NCBI GenBank assembly: GCA_944385935.1
Contig: CALWZC010000008.1
Location: 62,001-126,000, forward strand
From: an uncultured Anaerofilum sp.
Lineage (GTDB): Bacteria; Bacillota; Clostridia; Oscillospirales; Ruminococcaceae
Reading direction: 5' to 3'
Length of the DNA stretch: 64,000 nucleotides
The notes below the pieces were generated by a model. The model did not search any database. It saw nothing but the letters and a program-made list of their open reading frames with translations, and was not told the origin of the DNA. A program made the position numbers and the translations under genes. This document shows, piece after piece, positions 8,834 to 17,829 of the stretch (positions are counted from its first letter, which is position 1; every line of letters begins with the position of its first letter).

Positions 8834-8956
8834 TTAGCGATGTCGACCAGAAGGACCGCCGCCGGATACATTTTCCAGCTCGTTCTCATCCAGTTCCTGC
8901 TCCTGCTCTTTTACTTCTTCCTCAGAAACATTTTCTTGGAACATCTTTTCTGCCAT
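8834..8956 (-). CDS. 40-aa double-glycine leader peptide, candidate NHLM/C39 export substrate
   Basis: A small gene not caught by length cut-offs: ATG at 8956, AGGAGG eight bases upstream, stop at 8834. The product is acidic and helical up to ELDENELENVSGGG, a classic double-glycine leader ending, followed only by PSGRHR. C39 peptidases of bacteriocin-type ABC exporters cut after GG, so the exported part would be about seven residues, GPSGRHR or PSGRHR. The only C39 transporter in the window is at 42502-44649, in the same cluster. So short and basic a core suggests a signal peptide rather than a bacteriocin, but this is inference. It lies directly upstream of the STAS gene. Confidence 0.72.
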   Translation of the reverse strand: MAEKMFQENVSEEEVKEQEQELDENELENVSGGGPSGRHR

Positions 8957-8989
8957 TTTGCACACCTCCTCTCTAAATATGTCCATTAA

Positions 8990-9018
8990 AGTATGAAGGA
9001 AAATCCATTAATTTGCAA
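8990..9018 (-). promoter_or_regulatory. Candidate sigma-A-like promoter for the peptide and signalling operon
   Basis: On the minus strand TTGCAA (9013-9018) and CATACT (8990-8995) are separated by 17 bases, each matching four of six consensus positions, about 35 bases before the peptide gene start. The 9078 gene ends upstream and the gap of 121 bases is AT-rich. It is the most plausible promoter here, but modest in quality. Confidence 0.35.
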
Positions 9019-9077
9019 GAACAATTGTATAAAAATTTCTTGAAAAAGCCAAAAACCCCAAAATATAAGACAATATT

Positions 9078-9632
9078 TTACAACAAAGCTTCTTGAATGG
9101 TTCGTTCCATATTTTCCAATAACTCTTTTGCCTTTTCCTTATCCTTGGAAGCCTCTAAAACATAATCCAAAAAGTCAAAGGCATCTGCCATCAAAATAAT
9201 ACTTTCCCCAAAGCATCCATCATCCACTGGACTATCTAAAGGCGTGGCAAGTGTATAGCGTATACCAATGGCACCCGGCAATCCTTCTTCATCGTTGCCC
9301 ATCCTCCAAAAGCATTGGCCAACAGATAGAATTTGATTGATTTGGTTGATAAGCAACAGCACAACTGGCATATCCTCATCTGGCAATGGAGAAGCCAATT
9401 CTATATACATTTGCAGATACTTGCAAAACTGAGATTGGTCCTCTTCCAAAGGCAAAAAGCAACAAACCAATGTCCTCTCTTTTCCAGAACTTCCTAAAGG
9501 CAACTCAATGGACAACGCCGGATTTTTTTCTTTTCCTGCATGGGGAACTACTTCCGCTTTCATGCCCATATCCTCTGCACATTCCTTCAGAGAAATCAAG
9601 TCTTTTACTTGTTCTTCCCAAGTTATACTCAT
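9078..9632 (-). CDS. Hypothetical cytoplasmic protein, small acidic (chaperone-like)
   Basis: This 184-aa acidic protein is not recognised. It has no membrane segment or signal peptide. The pattern of alternating strands and helices and the central FCKYLQMYIELA... VVLLLINQINQIL region are reminiscent of small single-domain secretion chaperones of the YbjN/CesT type, but this is a weak impression. It follows the candidate effector gene by 21 bases, and chaperones often sit beside their cargo. The ATG at 9632 is chosen; a TTG one codon earlier is in frame and equally placed relative to AGAAGG. Confidence 0.6.
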   Translation of the reverse strand: MSITWEEQVKDLISLKECAEDMGMKAEVVPHAGKEKNPALSIELPLGSSGKERTLVCCFLPLEEDQSQFCKYLQMYIELASPLPDEDMPVVLLLINQINQILSVGQCFWRMGNDEEGLPGAIGIRYTLATPLDSPVDDGCFGESIILMADAFDFLDYVLEASKDKEKAKELLENMERTIQEALL

Positions 9633-9653
9633 CAAAAAACCTTCTTTCTAATG

Positions 9654-11567
9654 TTAACCTTCTTGTGAAAATGCAAGAGCCAAACGACTTTTTAGCACAT
9701 CCTTGCTCTGAGCAGTAGCAAGCACCTCTGGTGCTGCTCCCATTCCTCTTTGCAAATCCACAGCCAACGTATCATATTCTTTATATACTGCCTTAACTAC
9801 ATAAGCATCCGGCTTTGCATTGGAATTGTATAGGGTTGCCAAATCATAGTTTACATTAGCTAGCATATCCAAACGCTCTACAATCGTATCTGCCAACAAA
9901 CTGCGCCGTTGCGCCTTTTGTTCCTCTTTTGCAGCATACCATTTTGTCTGTTTATAAATCCATTTTCCCAATTTAGAACCAGCATCAAAAATTCCTTTTC
10001 CCAAAGAGATTCCTGCACTAACCAAATCTCCAATTCCCGGGAATAGTTTTGCAATAGCAGATGCCAAATCCAAAGCAATTTCAACTAGTTTTATAGAATT
10101 TGACCGAATCTTTTTGCTTTGCTTGCTTTTTGCCTCATCTGTTACACCCAATCGCTGAATATCCTGTGCCATTCTCAACTGACCAATCTGTTGGTCTAAT
10201 CTTTGAATTGCTAACTCATCTTGTGGTGTCTTGTTTTCCTTGTTCAATAAAACAAGACGTTGCTGTTTTAACTCTACTTTTTTCTTATAGATATTTTCCT
10301 GTTCAAAACCTTGTCGGAAGGCCTGTCGCTGTTGAGCAACCGTTGTTGCTGAAACGCCTTCGTGTTTTCCCCCTCTGCGTTTAATCATTGTCTGCAACTC
10401 AGGAACTTGATGCCCTAAATCTTTTTCCTTGTCTCGGTTTCTCACCAATCTATCTTCCAAGCCACGCTTTGCCTGAGCCATCACTTTACGATTTCCTATG
10501 GCTTTTCCAAGGTTCCTCATTACAGTCACACCATTAAACAAAGAACTGATTATTGTAAAGATAGCTCCAACAATAGGCACTGCTTTTTCCAATTGTTTTA
10601 GTCCAAATGATTCCATTGTAGAAAAAATAGATGTAACAAATGTTGCAAAATTGTCTATCATTTCGCCAATATCTTCATTGGTTTTTTTCTTGCTTGATGC
10701 AAAGCCTTTCAAAAGGTTATATCCACTTGTGAGCAAAGTAAAAGCATTAGCAATTCCATCCAAATACCAGACAGATTCTATTCTACCTTTCAATACCTCA
10801 TTGTCATGATGACTTGCATGCTCTTTGGATACATCTTTGCTTCCCGACATCAAATCCAACATTGTTTCAGCAACTGTTATGACTTTTTTGCCCCCTCTCC
10901 TGAACTTACTTTTTTGCTTCTCTTGTTCAGTAGGACTTGTTTCTGGCATTGCCCTGTAAGATTTTACCAAAGTATACAATGGATGTTGTAGAGAATATTT
11001 ACCCTTTAATAAAGAAAGGTAGTGGTTTGCATCTGGTACAAATTCTGCATTTTTTCTCCTTAAAGAATCAATATCTAGGTCTGCTTGTATCATAACTGCA
11101 ACCACATTTTGAAATTTTTGGTGTTTTTCAGTTGCATCTCCCTCTACTTCCATATCTTGCAAGTTGGCCATTCTCTCTCTCAAGTCCTGCCGAACTTCTG
11201 CAATTTCTTTCAAAAGTATTGGAATTCCCCTTTTTTGCCGGTATTTTGCTGTGTCCTGTGCAAGCATCTTTTGCGCCGGGATTTTTATTTTTGTATAGGC
11301 TTCACTCATAACACCATCGCATAAGCGAGTGTATTCCATCATAGAAATTTTATTTGATTCTTGGGCACCAGCGGAGCCTTCTTCGCCATTGTCTTGGGTT
11401 GCACTATCTGTTGCAACATCTTGCTGCTGCATAGGAATAATGGGTCTGGGGCTATTTGGCAGAAGGGCATTTGCACGTCTGCGTGTTACTGGTCTTGTTC
11501 CTTGCGCAGTATCGGAACGATTTCTTGTTCCTAAATTAAGTTGGCTGCTTGATGCTGTTATTGCCAT
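9654..11567 (-). CDS. Large helical protein with two glycine-rich hydrophobic blocks, candidate CIS effector
   Basis: This 637-aa protein is not recognised. Residues 1-75 are disordered and Arg/Pro/Ser/Gln-rich. A long charged helical region follows, then a hydrophobic block at about residues 275-355 (LLTSGYNLLKGF and VPIVGAIFTIISSLFNGVTV). A basic coiled-coil stretch with many KKxxLK and RLDQQIGQL segments comes next, then a second glycine-rich block at about 500-540 (AKLFPGIGDLVSAGISLG). This alternation resembles pore-forming or membrane-acting toxins carried by injection systems. It lies between the AAA+ ATPase gene and the small chaperone-like gene, where effector genes of extracellular CIS clusters commonly occur. 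Effector role is inference; an internal structural role is possible. Confidence 0.6.
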   Translation of the reverse strand: MAITASSSQLNLGTRNRSDTAQGTRPVTRRRANALLPNSPRPIIPMQQQDVATDSATQDNGEEGSAGAQESNKISMMEYTRLCDGVMSEAYTKIKIPAQKMLAQDTAKYRQKRGIPILLKEIAEVRQDLRERMANLQDMEVEGDATEKHQKFQNVVAVMIQADLDIDSLRRKNAEFVPDANHYLSLLKGKYSLQHPLYTLVKSYRAMPETSPTEQEKQKSKFRRGGKKVITVAETMLDLMSGSKDVSKEHASHHDNEVLKGRIESVWYLDGIANAFTLLTSGYNLLKGFASSKKKTNEDIGEMIDNFATFVTSIFSTMESFGLKQLEKAVPIVGAIFTIISSLFNGVTVMRNLGKAIGNRKVMAQAKRGLEDRLVRNRDKEKDLGHQVPELQTMIKRRGGKHEGVSATTVAQQRQAFRQGFEQENIYKKKVELKQQRLVLLNKENKTPQDELAIQRLDQQIGQLRMAQDIQRLGVTDEAKSKQSKKIRSNSIKLVEIALDLASAIAKLFPGIGDLVSAGISLGKGIFDAGSKLGKWIYKQTKWYAAKEEQKAQRRSLLADTIVERLDMLANVNYDLATLYNSNAKPDAYVVKAVYKEYDTLAVDLQRGMGAAPEVLATAQSKDVLKSRLALAFSQEG

Positions 11568-11584
11568 TTTTATTCCTCCCTATG

Positions 11585-13747
11585 CTATTTTCTAAGCTCC
11601 AAATATCCCGCATATTCTCCTAACTCTCCAGCTGTCAGAGTCTTTCCCAATTTTTCATACTCTCGCTGAACAGCGGTTAAAAGATGAACCATACAAACAG
11701 GGGTAGCTTCTTTTTCTGCGGCTGCCAAAAAAGCTGCCGAAACTGCCACATTTTTAATATTACTTCCCGATAATGAAAATCGTTGTGATAAGTACTCAAA
11801 ATCCACATCCATACCAAGTGGAGTTTGCTTGGGAAATACTTTTTGCCAAAGAGTCAAACGCTGTGCCTCATCAGGAAATGGGAAATCCACCACAAATTTC
11901 AGCCGCCTTTTAAATGCTTCATCAAAGTTTTGCATAAAATTGGTTGCCAAAATAATAATGCCGTCGTATTCCTCCATTTTTTGCAAAAGGTAAGCTGTTT
12001 GTGCATTGGCATATTTATCGTGGGAATCTTTTACTTCAGAACGCTTTCCAAACAAAGCATCTGCCTCATCAAAAAACAAAATATTTTTGCTTTTTTTCAT
12101 TTCGTCAAAAATGGCACCTAGGTTTTTTTCAGTTTCTCCTATATATTTTGACATAACACCAGACAAATCCACCTTAAAAAGTTCCATCTGTAATGCGTTT
12201 GCCATTACTTGTGCTGCCATTGTTTTACCTGTTCCCGGTGGGCCAGTAAACAACATGGAGACCCCTCGCCCATAGGCAACCTTTCCGCCAAAATTCCAGC
12301 TTTTATATACTTTGTATTCAAACAGAATTTGGTTGCAAGCATCTTGCAAAAGGCTTTTTTGTCTAGGTGGAAGTACCAAGTCCTCCCAGCAATAGCCACT
12401 TTCTATCCGTGTTGCTTTTTGGTTCATATGCAAAACAATTTGATTGTTGCATGCCTCATAAAGAATATTATTATCCAGTTCGGATTTTTGTTGCCATTGC
12501 ATCTGCTCCAAAGCAGTCATAACACTGTTGCGAATCATGCCCCCTGTAAAGGGAAATTTCCCTGCCAATAGTTGAGCATTTACATCCTTTCCCACTGGCA
12601 AAATGTGCAAATATCCTTCCCAAATAGAAAGCCGTTCTTCCACCGACAACGTACCCAAAGAAACAGACAAAAAACCATAGCTCTTTTCCCCTTTTGGTTG
12701 CCACTTTTCCCGCCCTAAAAAAAACAGAATGCGACTGGATTTCCAAAATTCCTCCATCCAGATTTGCAAAATATCAAAAAGCTCTCCTTCTTCACCAGAT
12801 GGTTCCCAAAAGGCTTCTATATTGTCAAAAGCAATATAGGCGTTTCGGATTGCTGCTTCTGTGGCTATTTGTTGAAATGTTTCTTTCAATTTTTCTTGTT
12901 CTTTGGAAATACGAGCAAGATTCACTACCAAAAGTTCTTTTTGACGGCTTTTGCAAAAATGCCGTATTTGCAACTTTTTTCCACAACCAGAAGGCCCAAA
13001 AAAGCTAATTAACAGCTGTCTAGTGCCTGTGTCAAAAGCACACATTCTTTCCAACACTTCTTTTTGTGCCATTAAGGGCGGAAGGCTTTCGTCTGTGGTT
13101 TTATACCAATCTACAATATGTTCTAGTTGAGGGCTTATGCTTTCCCAACAAAGAGCAATCTTCATCACTTGGTTTCTTAGCTTCATTCCCTTTTGTATGT
13201 AGATAGGTTGGTCTTTTTCAAATTCTTCAAAAAGTGCGCAGTATATATTGTTGTTTGCTTTTGCATCCATCAGCAATTTTTGCTGCTCTTGGGCATTTAG
13301 GGTATAGGTTGCCAAACAAAATTCCATTGTGGGAAAGGTGAGGTTATAATCATTTTGCAAATGTGCAACAGCCCTAGAAAAGTCTCTGTCTAATTCTGCA
13401 ACAAATGCCAAAAAAACACAGTGTCGAGCAAATTCATCTGCATGTAATGCCTGCAAAATTTTTTCAAGGGGAATGTCTTCACCCCATTGTTTTTCTAATT
13501 TTCTGTGCATAAGAGCATATTCTTGATACAAAGAAAAACGTGTTTTGTAATACTGCTGTTGCTCTTGTAAAGAAAAAACATCATGCAACTGGAACAAATC
13601 GGAAGCAGATAGAGATATACCTCTTATAGCTTCCATTTTTCCTTGTGCTCCGGTTGTAACTGCTATATCTGCATAGCATTGAAGCAGTCGGCTTTCTATT
13701 TGTATCAATTGTTGATAGTAATTCCATTGTTCTTGCTGTTCCAACAA
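11585..13747 (-). CDS. Double AAA+ ATPase of the contractile injection system (Afp15/Pvc15-like)
   Basis: This 720-aa protein has two nucleotide-binding regions: a first P-loop GPSGCGKK with a weak AAA core, and a second, canonical one with GPPGTGKT, Walker B ILFFDEADALFGKRSEVKD, sensor region ILATNF and arginine finger region FKRRLKF. This arrangement is that of the ATPase conserved in extracellular CIS clusters (Afp15/Pvc15), thought to act in assembly of the particle. The start is TTG at 13747 with AAAGGAGG close upstream (a second TTG follows). It is 17 bases from the candidate effector gene. Role from family and context. Confidence 0.88.
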   Translation of the reverse strand: MLEQQEQWNYYQQLIQIESRLLQCYADIAVTTGAQGKMEAIRGISLSASDLFQLHDVFSLQEQQQYYKTRFSLYQEYALMHRKLEKQWGEDIPLEKILQALHADEFARHCVFLAFVAELDRDFSRAVAHLQNDYNLTFPTMEFCLATYTLNAQEQQKLLMDAKANNNIYCALFEEFEKDQPIYIQKGMKLRNQVMKIALCWESISPQLEHIVDWYKTTDESLPPLMAQKEVLERMCAFDTGTRQLLISFFGPSGCGKKLQIRHFCKSRQKELLVVNLARISKEQEKLKETFQQIATEAAIRNAYIAFDNIEAFWEPSGEEGELFDILQIWMEEFWKSSRILFFLGREKWQPKGEKSYGFLSVSLGTLSVEERLSIWEGYLHILPVGKDVNAQLLAGKFPFTGGMIRNSVMTALEQMQWQQKSELDNNILYEACNNQIVLHMNQKATRIESGYCWEDLVLPPRQKSLLQDACNQILFEYKVYKSWNFGGKVAYGRGVSMLFTGPPGTGKTMAAQVMANALQMELFKVDLSGVMSKYIGETEKNLGAIFDEMKKSKNILFFDEADALFGKRSEVKDSHDKYANAQTAYLLQKMEEYDGIIILATNFMQNFDEAFKRRLKFVVDFPFPDEAQRLTLWQKVFPKQTPLGMDVDFEYLSQRFSLSGSNIKNVAVSAAFLAAAEKEATPVCMVHLLTAVQREYEKLGKTLTAGELGEYAGYLELRK

Positions 13748-13824
13748 TTCCCCTCCTTTCAGAATTTTTCTACAAGTCCCCTACCTTAGGTGGTGAGGCA
13801 ACGGTTTAGTTGATACCCCACATA

Positions 13825-16578
13825 TCAATACTGCTCCAGATAAATATTCTGCTCATTGGTTTTATGATGAAGTTGCCAGTCACATCGGAATAAGTATTCC
13901 TTTGCAGCATCATCTCTGTGTACTTTCTTTAGTACCTCAATAAACATTTTTCTTGCTTCATAATAAGACCGAGAGCAGTACAGCTCCACACCTCGTTCAA
14001 ACATCTCTTTGGTTTCGTCTTTCCACTTTCGTTCCTGCATTTCATCGCCATCATAACAATCATATATTTTTTCCATGGTTCCAGTTGCAGAAAGGGAGAG
14101 AAATCCAATCCACCGGATGTGGTATTTTTCCTTCCATTGAGGAATTTGCTCCAACATATTTCCAGTAACTAAAATTTTAGAAGAATATTTTGGCGCAATT
14201 TTTTGCAAAAACTGTGCTAAATTGGTAGATTCTGATATTGCCACAGCCTCCAGGCGTTGGTCTGTTCCAACAATACCCAATTTTGTTTGTCCATAGCTAA
14301 GTCCTATGGCTGGCTTTATGCCCTCAAATCCTTCTTCTTTTTCCAAAGGCATCAAGCGATGGCACATAGAGATTGCACAATTTAAAGCAAATTCGCTGGA
14401 ATCAATAAAAAATCCTTCTATTCCAGCATTTTGGAATTCACTGATTACCCCACGATTTTCCAACACAGCAGGAACTGTTACTGACAAAATCTTATTGATA
14501 AAACCATACATCTGTTCGCCCGTCATGGTTCTCATCTTGGTGTTAAAAGTCACTGTATGGAAACAAAATGCTGTTGCCGCTTTGGTTGTATTATCACCCT
14601 TCTGGATATCTGCCACGCCCTCTTTTTTCAAAAGCATAAAGATGGGAGAAGGAATAAAGCGGAAACTTGCTCGATTGAACTTTTCAATTTCTTGGATATG
14701 CCCCTGAATATTAAAGGACATTCGGTTGAACACCTCAGAAATTTCTGCAATTTCGTCCCTGCCTCTCACTGGCACAGTCACTCCAAAATTGCCATCTCGC
14801 ATTTCCTCTACCCCTTTTTTCAAACGCTTCAGGGGATACAAACAGTATTTTAGAATCAGCGAAATTACAACCATCATTCCAGCCATAATTACTAGATTAA
14901 CAATGGTCAATTCTCGAATTTCTTGGGAAATGTTGTAGTCTACCAGCACCTTGGACATACCTGTTTCCAGCACAGCAACCACATTGTAATCTTGGTCATA
15001 TACTGGCACCAAAACTACACTCCAGTTTCCAAATTTATCCCTATACTGTCCTTTTACAGGTTGTGCTTGCTCCACACACTGATAAAAAAGCTCTGTCATG
15101 TCCTTACTTTGTTTATACTCCACAGGTGCATTGACAGGTTGAGGGTCGCAATAATAGGAATACAGCTTTCCATCTTTTACTTTATAAGCAAATATGTAGG
15201 AAAAATAGTCAATATTGGAGCTTTTTTCTCCAACATCTCCCATTAGCTCCACAGAGCCTGTTCCCCGATTGAAGAAAATATTTTGAAAATCAAAATACTC
15301 TGGTGTTTCATAGGCAAATTGTGGTTCAATGTCTGTCCAATAAAAAGACTCTACGCCAGCCAAAAAATTCCGACTGTTTTGGTATAGCTCCCGATATTGT
15401 GCATTTATCAACTCGGTGGTCATATTTCGTTGTGTATAATATCGTGTAATCAGTGTGCTGATAATCACAATGGGAATCAAGGAAAAAATCAACTTTGCAA
15501 GAATGGGGTAGCGATGCTTTGTTATGTAGAAAAACAACTTGCCAATTGCAAACAATACCAGTGCCCCCACCAAAAGCAGGAGGAAGGTATACAAGAAAAT
15601 CTTTATACAGTCTCTTATTTGTAGTTGTAAGGATTGAATTACATAAAATTCTCCATCTTGATACAATCCCAATCCGCTGGTATTATGGTCTATTTGTACA
15701 GTTGCAGAGAAATCCCCATCCTTGTACTTAATTTTCTCCAAATCACTATAGTAATATGTATCACTATTTAGAATTGTTTCTGTATCATATAGCATTGTGT
15801 GGGTTTCACTTTTCAGATTGATTTGCACTATCTTTCCCAGTGCAACATCTGTAACATATACCAAATCCCCACCATCATAGTAAAAGTCTGTTAGCTGGTG
15901 AAGTTCTCCATCTGTGGGGTACACCTGTTTTACAGTTCCATCTGGCAAAGAGTGATACACCTTGTTATTGGGTGTAATAAATACTAGGTTCCATTCATCA
16001 CTATAAGCATAGTCATAAATATTTATCATTGAATCAAAGAAAGTTTGGTGTATTTGGGATACTGTCCCGCTTTGGTCTATTTTATATACTGTAACCACAA
16101 GCTGGTCTAAAAACTCATAGGTTAAGTAGGTAACATTACCATCCTCTACATTGACGGACATATTGTTTTGCCCATCTTTATACACCATAGGCAATGTTTG
16201 ATATAGTTCTAATTTTCCTTCTTCAAAATTGCAAAAATATACCGATTCATCCAAATATTGGTTTGTAACAGCATCAATTTTGATTCCGTACACATATAGC
16301 TTACCATCATTATCCAAAGAAAGATAATCAAATACCCAGTATACACTGCCCTCTTGTCGGTCTATAGTAAATTGTTTCTCTACCTTTCCGCCCTTGTCCG
16401 CAACAAAAAAGCGAACCTGTTTCTCATCATCATCTATGCCATATACTAGCTGACCTTCTGTGACAGAATCCAGAATATAACTCAGGGGTTCTCGCTGCCT
16501 CATACAGGCCACTGCTGCTGCCAATGCAAAGCAAACCCAAAAAGCCACCAGTAAAATTTTTCCTGTTCGTTTGCTCAT
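13825..16578 (-). CDS. Large membrane sensor: propeller-like ectodomain, HAMP and degenerate cyclase domain
   Basis: This 917-aa protein has an N-terminal membrane segment (about 7-25) and an extracytoplasmic region of about 300 residues rich in repeated YVYG, VYHSLPDGT and YYDGGDLVYV strands, likely a beta-propeller. A second membrane pair, a second outer domain, another membrane segment, a HAMP linker (LKRLKKGVEEMRDGNFG) and a class III cyclase-like domain follow. At the expected metal sites the sequence reads FCFHTVTF and FQNAGIEGFF, so both catalytic aspartates are missing. The C-terminus has a TPR-like tail. The ATG at 16578 follows AGGAGG. It probably senses an outside signal for the CIS but cannot make cyclic nucleotide (inference). 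Confidence 0.75.
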   Translation of the reverse strand: MSKRTGKILLVAFWVCFALAAAVACMRQREPLSYILDSVTEGQLVYGIDDDEKQVRFFVADKGGKVEKQFTIDRQEGSVYWVFDYLSLDNDGKLYVYGIKIDAVTNQYLDESVYFCNFEEGKLELYQTLPMVYKDGQNNMSVNVEDGNVTYLTYEFLDQLVVTVYKIDQSGTVSQIHQTFFDSMINIYDYAYSDEWNLVFITPNNKVYHSLPDGTVKQVYPTDGELHQLTDFYYDGGDLVYVTDVALGKIVQINLKSETHTMLYDTETILNSDTYYYSDLEKIKYKDGDFSATVQIDHNTSGLGLYQDGEFYVIQSLQLQIRDCIKIFLYTFLLLLVGALVLFAIGKLFFYITKHRYPILAKLIFSLIPIVIISTLITRYYTQRNMTTELINAQYRELYQNSRNFLAGVESFYWTDIEPQFAYETPEYFDFQNIFFNRGTGSVELMGDVGEKSSNIDYFSYIFAYKVKDGKLYSYYCDPQPVNAPVEYKQSKDMTELFYQCVEQAQPVKGQYRDKFGNWSVVLVPVYDQDYNVVAVLETGMSKVLVDYNISQEIRELTIVNLVIMAGMMVVISLILKYCLYPLKRLKKGVEEMRDGNFGVTVPVRGRDEIAEISEVFNRMSFNIQGHIQEIEKFNRASFRFIPSPIFMLLKKEGVADIQKGDNTTKAATAFCFHTVTFNTKMRTMTGEQMYGFINKILSVTVPAVLENRGVISEFQNAGIEGFFIDSSEFALNCAISMCHRLMPLEKEEGFEGIKPAIGLSYGQTKLGIVGTDQRLEAVAISESTNLAQFLQKIAPKYSSKILVTGNMLEQIPQWKEKYHIRWIGFLSLSATGTMEKIYDCYDGDEMQERKWKDETKEMFERGVELYCSRSYYEARKMFIEVLKKVHRDDAAKEYLFRCDWQLHHKTNEQNIYLEQY

Positions 16579-16588
16579 ACACTGCCTC

Positions 16589-16975
16589 CTATGCAACCAT
16601 AATATTTGTGACACCGGGAGTCCCAACACTTATGACCCCTCCCCACGTACACATACACTTGCATGTCTGATTCAATGCGGGATACCCCCCATAAAGAACT
16701 GTGGTGCTGCCCGGCACCCATGGAGCAGTCACCACTGGAACACAAGGCATGGGGGTAAGCACCCCCAAAGCTGCCGCAGTAGCCGCTGCCACAGTGGGAT
16801 TGCTGATACTGCTGCACATACCAAAAGGCATGATATTTGTCAAGGGAATATAGTCCATCACTGTTGCCAAGGGGGTTCCATTGAGTACCCGATTTGTGGG
16901 AAGCACCATTAAAGTGGAAGGTGCCATCCCAAATGTACAATTTAATATCGCCCCTGCACGAACTGCCATTCCCAT
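16589..16975 (-). CDS. PAAR-like spike tip protein (DUF4280)
   Basis: This 128-aa protein has the spaced motifs of DUF4280: MAVRAGAILNCTFGMAPS, VLPTNRV, a TNIMPFGMC segment, PCVP, and a final CKCMCTWGGVISV. Repeated Cys and Gly suit a small metal-bound cone like PAAR, which caps the spike of contractile systems and pierces the target. The ATG at 16975 follows AAGGTGG; an upstream in-frame start would add 15 unlikely residues. It lies between a beta-rich protein gene and the sensor gene, 10 bases before the latter. A role as Afp10 equivalent is well supported by family and context. Confidence 0.85.
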   Translation of the reverse strand: MGMAVRAGAILNCTFGMAPSTLMVLPTNRVLNGTPLATVMDYIPLTNIMPFGMCSSISNPTVAAATAAALGVLTPMPCVPVVTAPWVPGSTTVLYGGYPALNQTCKCMCTWGGVISVGTPGVTNIMVA

Positions 16976-17029
16976 TTTGTTTCCACCTTTCTTGTTCTGG
17001 ATTCTATTCCACCTATCCAACCCACCATA

Positions 17030-17797
17030 TTACTGCTCAAAATCTATTAAAACCCTTTTTCCTGCTACAATAGATGATTTTTTTGTTGTATTTTTTTCAT
17101 ATATACATTGGCAACAAATTTCCTGCCCCTCTTTGCAGTACACAGGTACAAGATACTGCCCTGTAGCATTTGCATAGGTCTGTGCAACTGGTCGAATTGC
17201 CGTCAACCCTTTGGGATAATCTTTTTGCAGAGGAGCTTTGAGCAAATAGCCAAACATCTCTTCCTCTATTTGTTGTTTGATAAAAAATTGCTCGGTATCT
17301 GTTCCATCTTTTGAAAAAATTTCAAAGCATTTTTCATCTAAACACAATCCTTCTGGTTGAAACAGTCTAATTTTTCTGTCATCCTTGTCCTTTTTGTAAT
17401 CTTCCACCAATTTCACAGAGGGATAATTTCCTCCCAGCACCTGCACCAAACTTCCTGCTGGTGCTTTTCCTTCCACAAGGGTGATACCTTTTGGAAAAGG
17501 ATAGGTTTCATTTGGATACAAGCGCACAGATAAAATGAGAGGTTCTTTTGTTTGAACACGCAAATCAGCCTGTATTTCCACAGAATGAAAGATTGGAGAA
17601 TATAATCTTACTGTTACAATCTCTGTGGGGGCATTCAAAAACACATAATATCCTGCGGTTTTCCATATAGGTGGTGTATGGTGAGGAATCCACACCTGCA
17701 AAGAATTGTCTTGCACAATTTTATTGCTAAAATCGTCAATGCCTATCACTACCATGGAAACCTTTCGACGGCTGCCACTAATTGTTTGTAGTGCCAT
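17030..17797 (-). CDS. Hypothetical beta-rich CIS-associated protein
   Basis: This 255-aa protein has no membrane segment or signal peptide. The first 110 residues form an immunoglobulin-like beta pattern (VSMVVIGIDDFSNKI, IWKTAGYYVFLNAP, VEIQADLRVQTKEPLILSVRLYP). The rest includes VEGKAPAGSLVQVLGGNY and Ile/Val strands. It lies 32 bases after the DUF4255 gene and 54 bases before the PAAR-like gene, so a structural part in the particle, perhaps near tip or terminator, is plausible. Function is not known. The ATG has AGGAGGGAAGAAGG upstream. Confidence 0.65.
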   Translation of the reverse strand: MALQTISGSRRKVSMVVIGIDDFSNKIVQDNSLQVWIPHHTPPIWKTAGYYVFLNAPTEIVTVRLYSPIFHSVEIQADLRVQTKEPLILSVRLYPNETYPFPKGITLVEGKAPAGSLVQVLGGNYPSVKLVEDYKKDKDDRKIRLFQPEGLCLDEKCFEIFSKDGTDTEQFFIKQQIEEEMFGYLLKAPLQKDYPKGLTAIRPVAQTYANATGQYLVPVYCKEGQEICCQCIYEKNTTKKSSIVAGKRVLIDFEQ

Positions 17798-17829
17798 GAC
17801 CTTCTTCCCTCCTACCTGTGGAAATTTCT

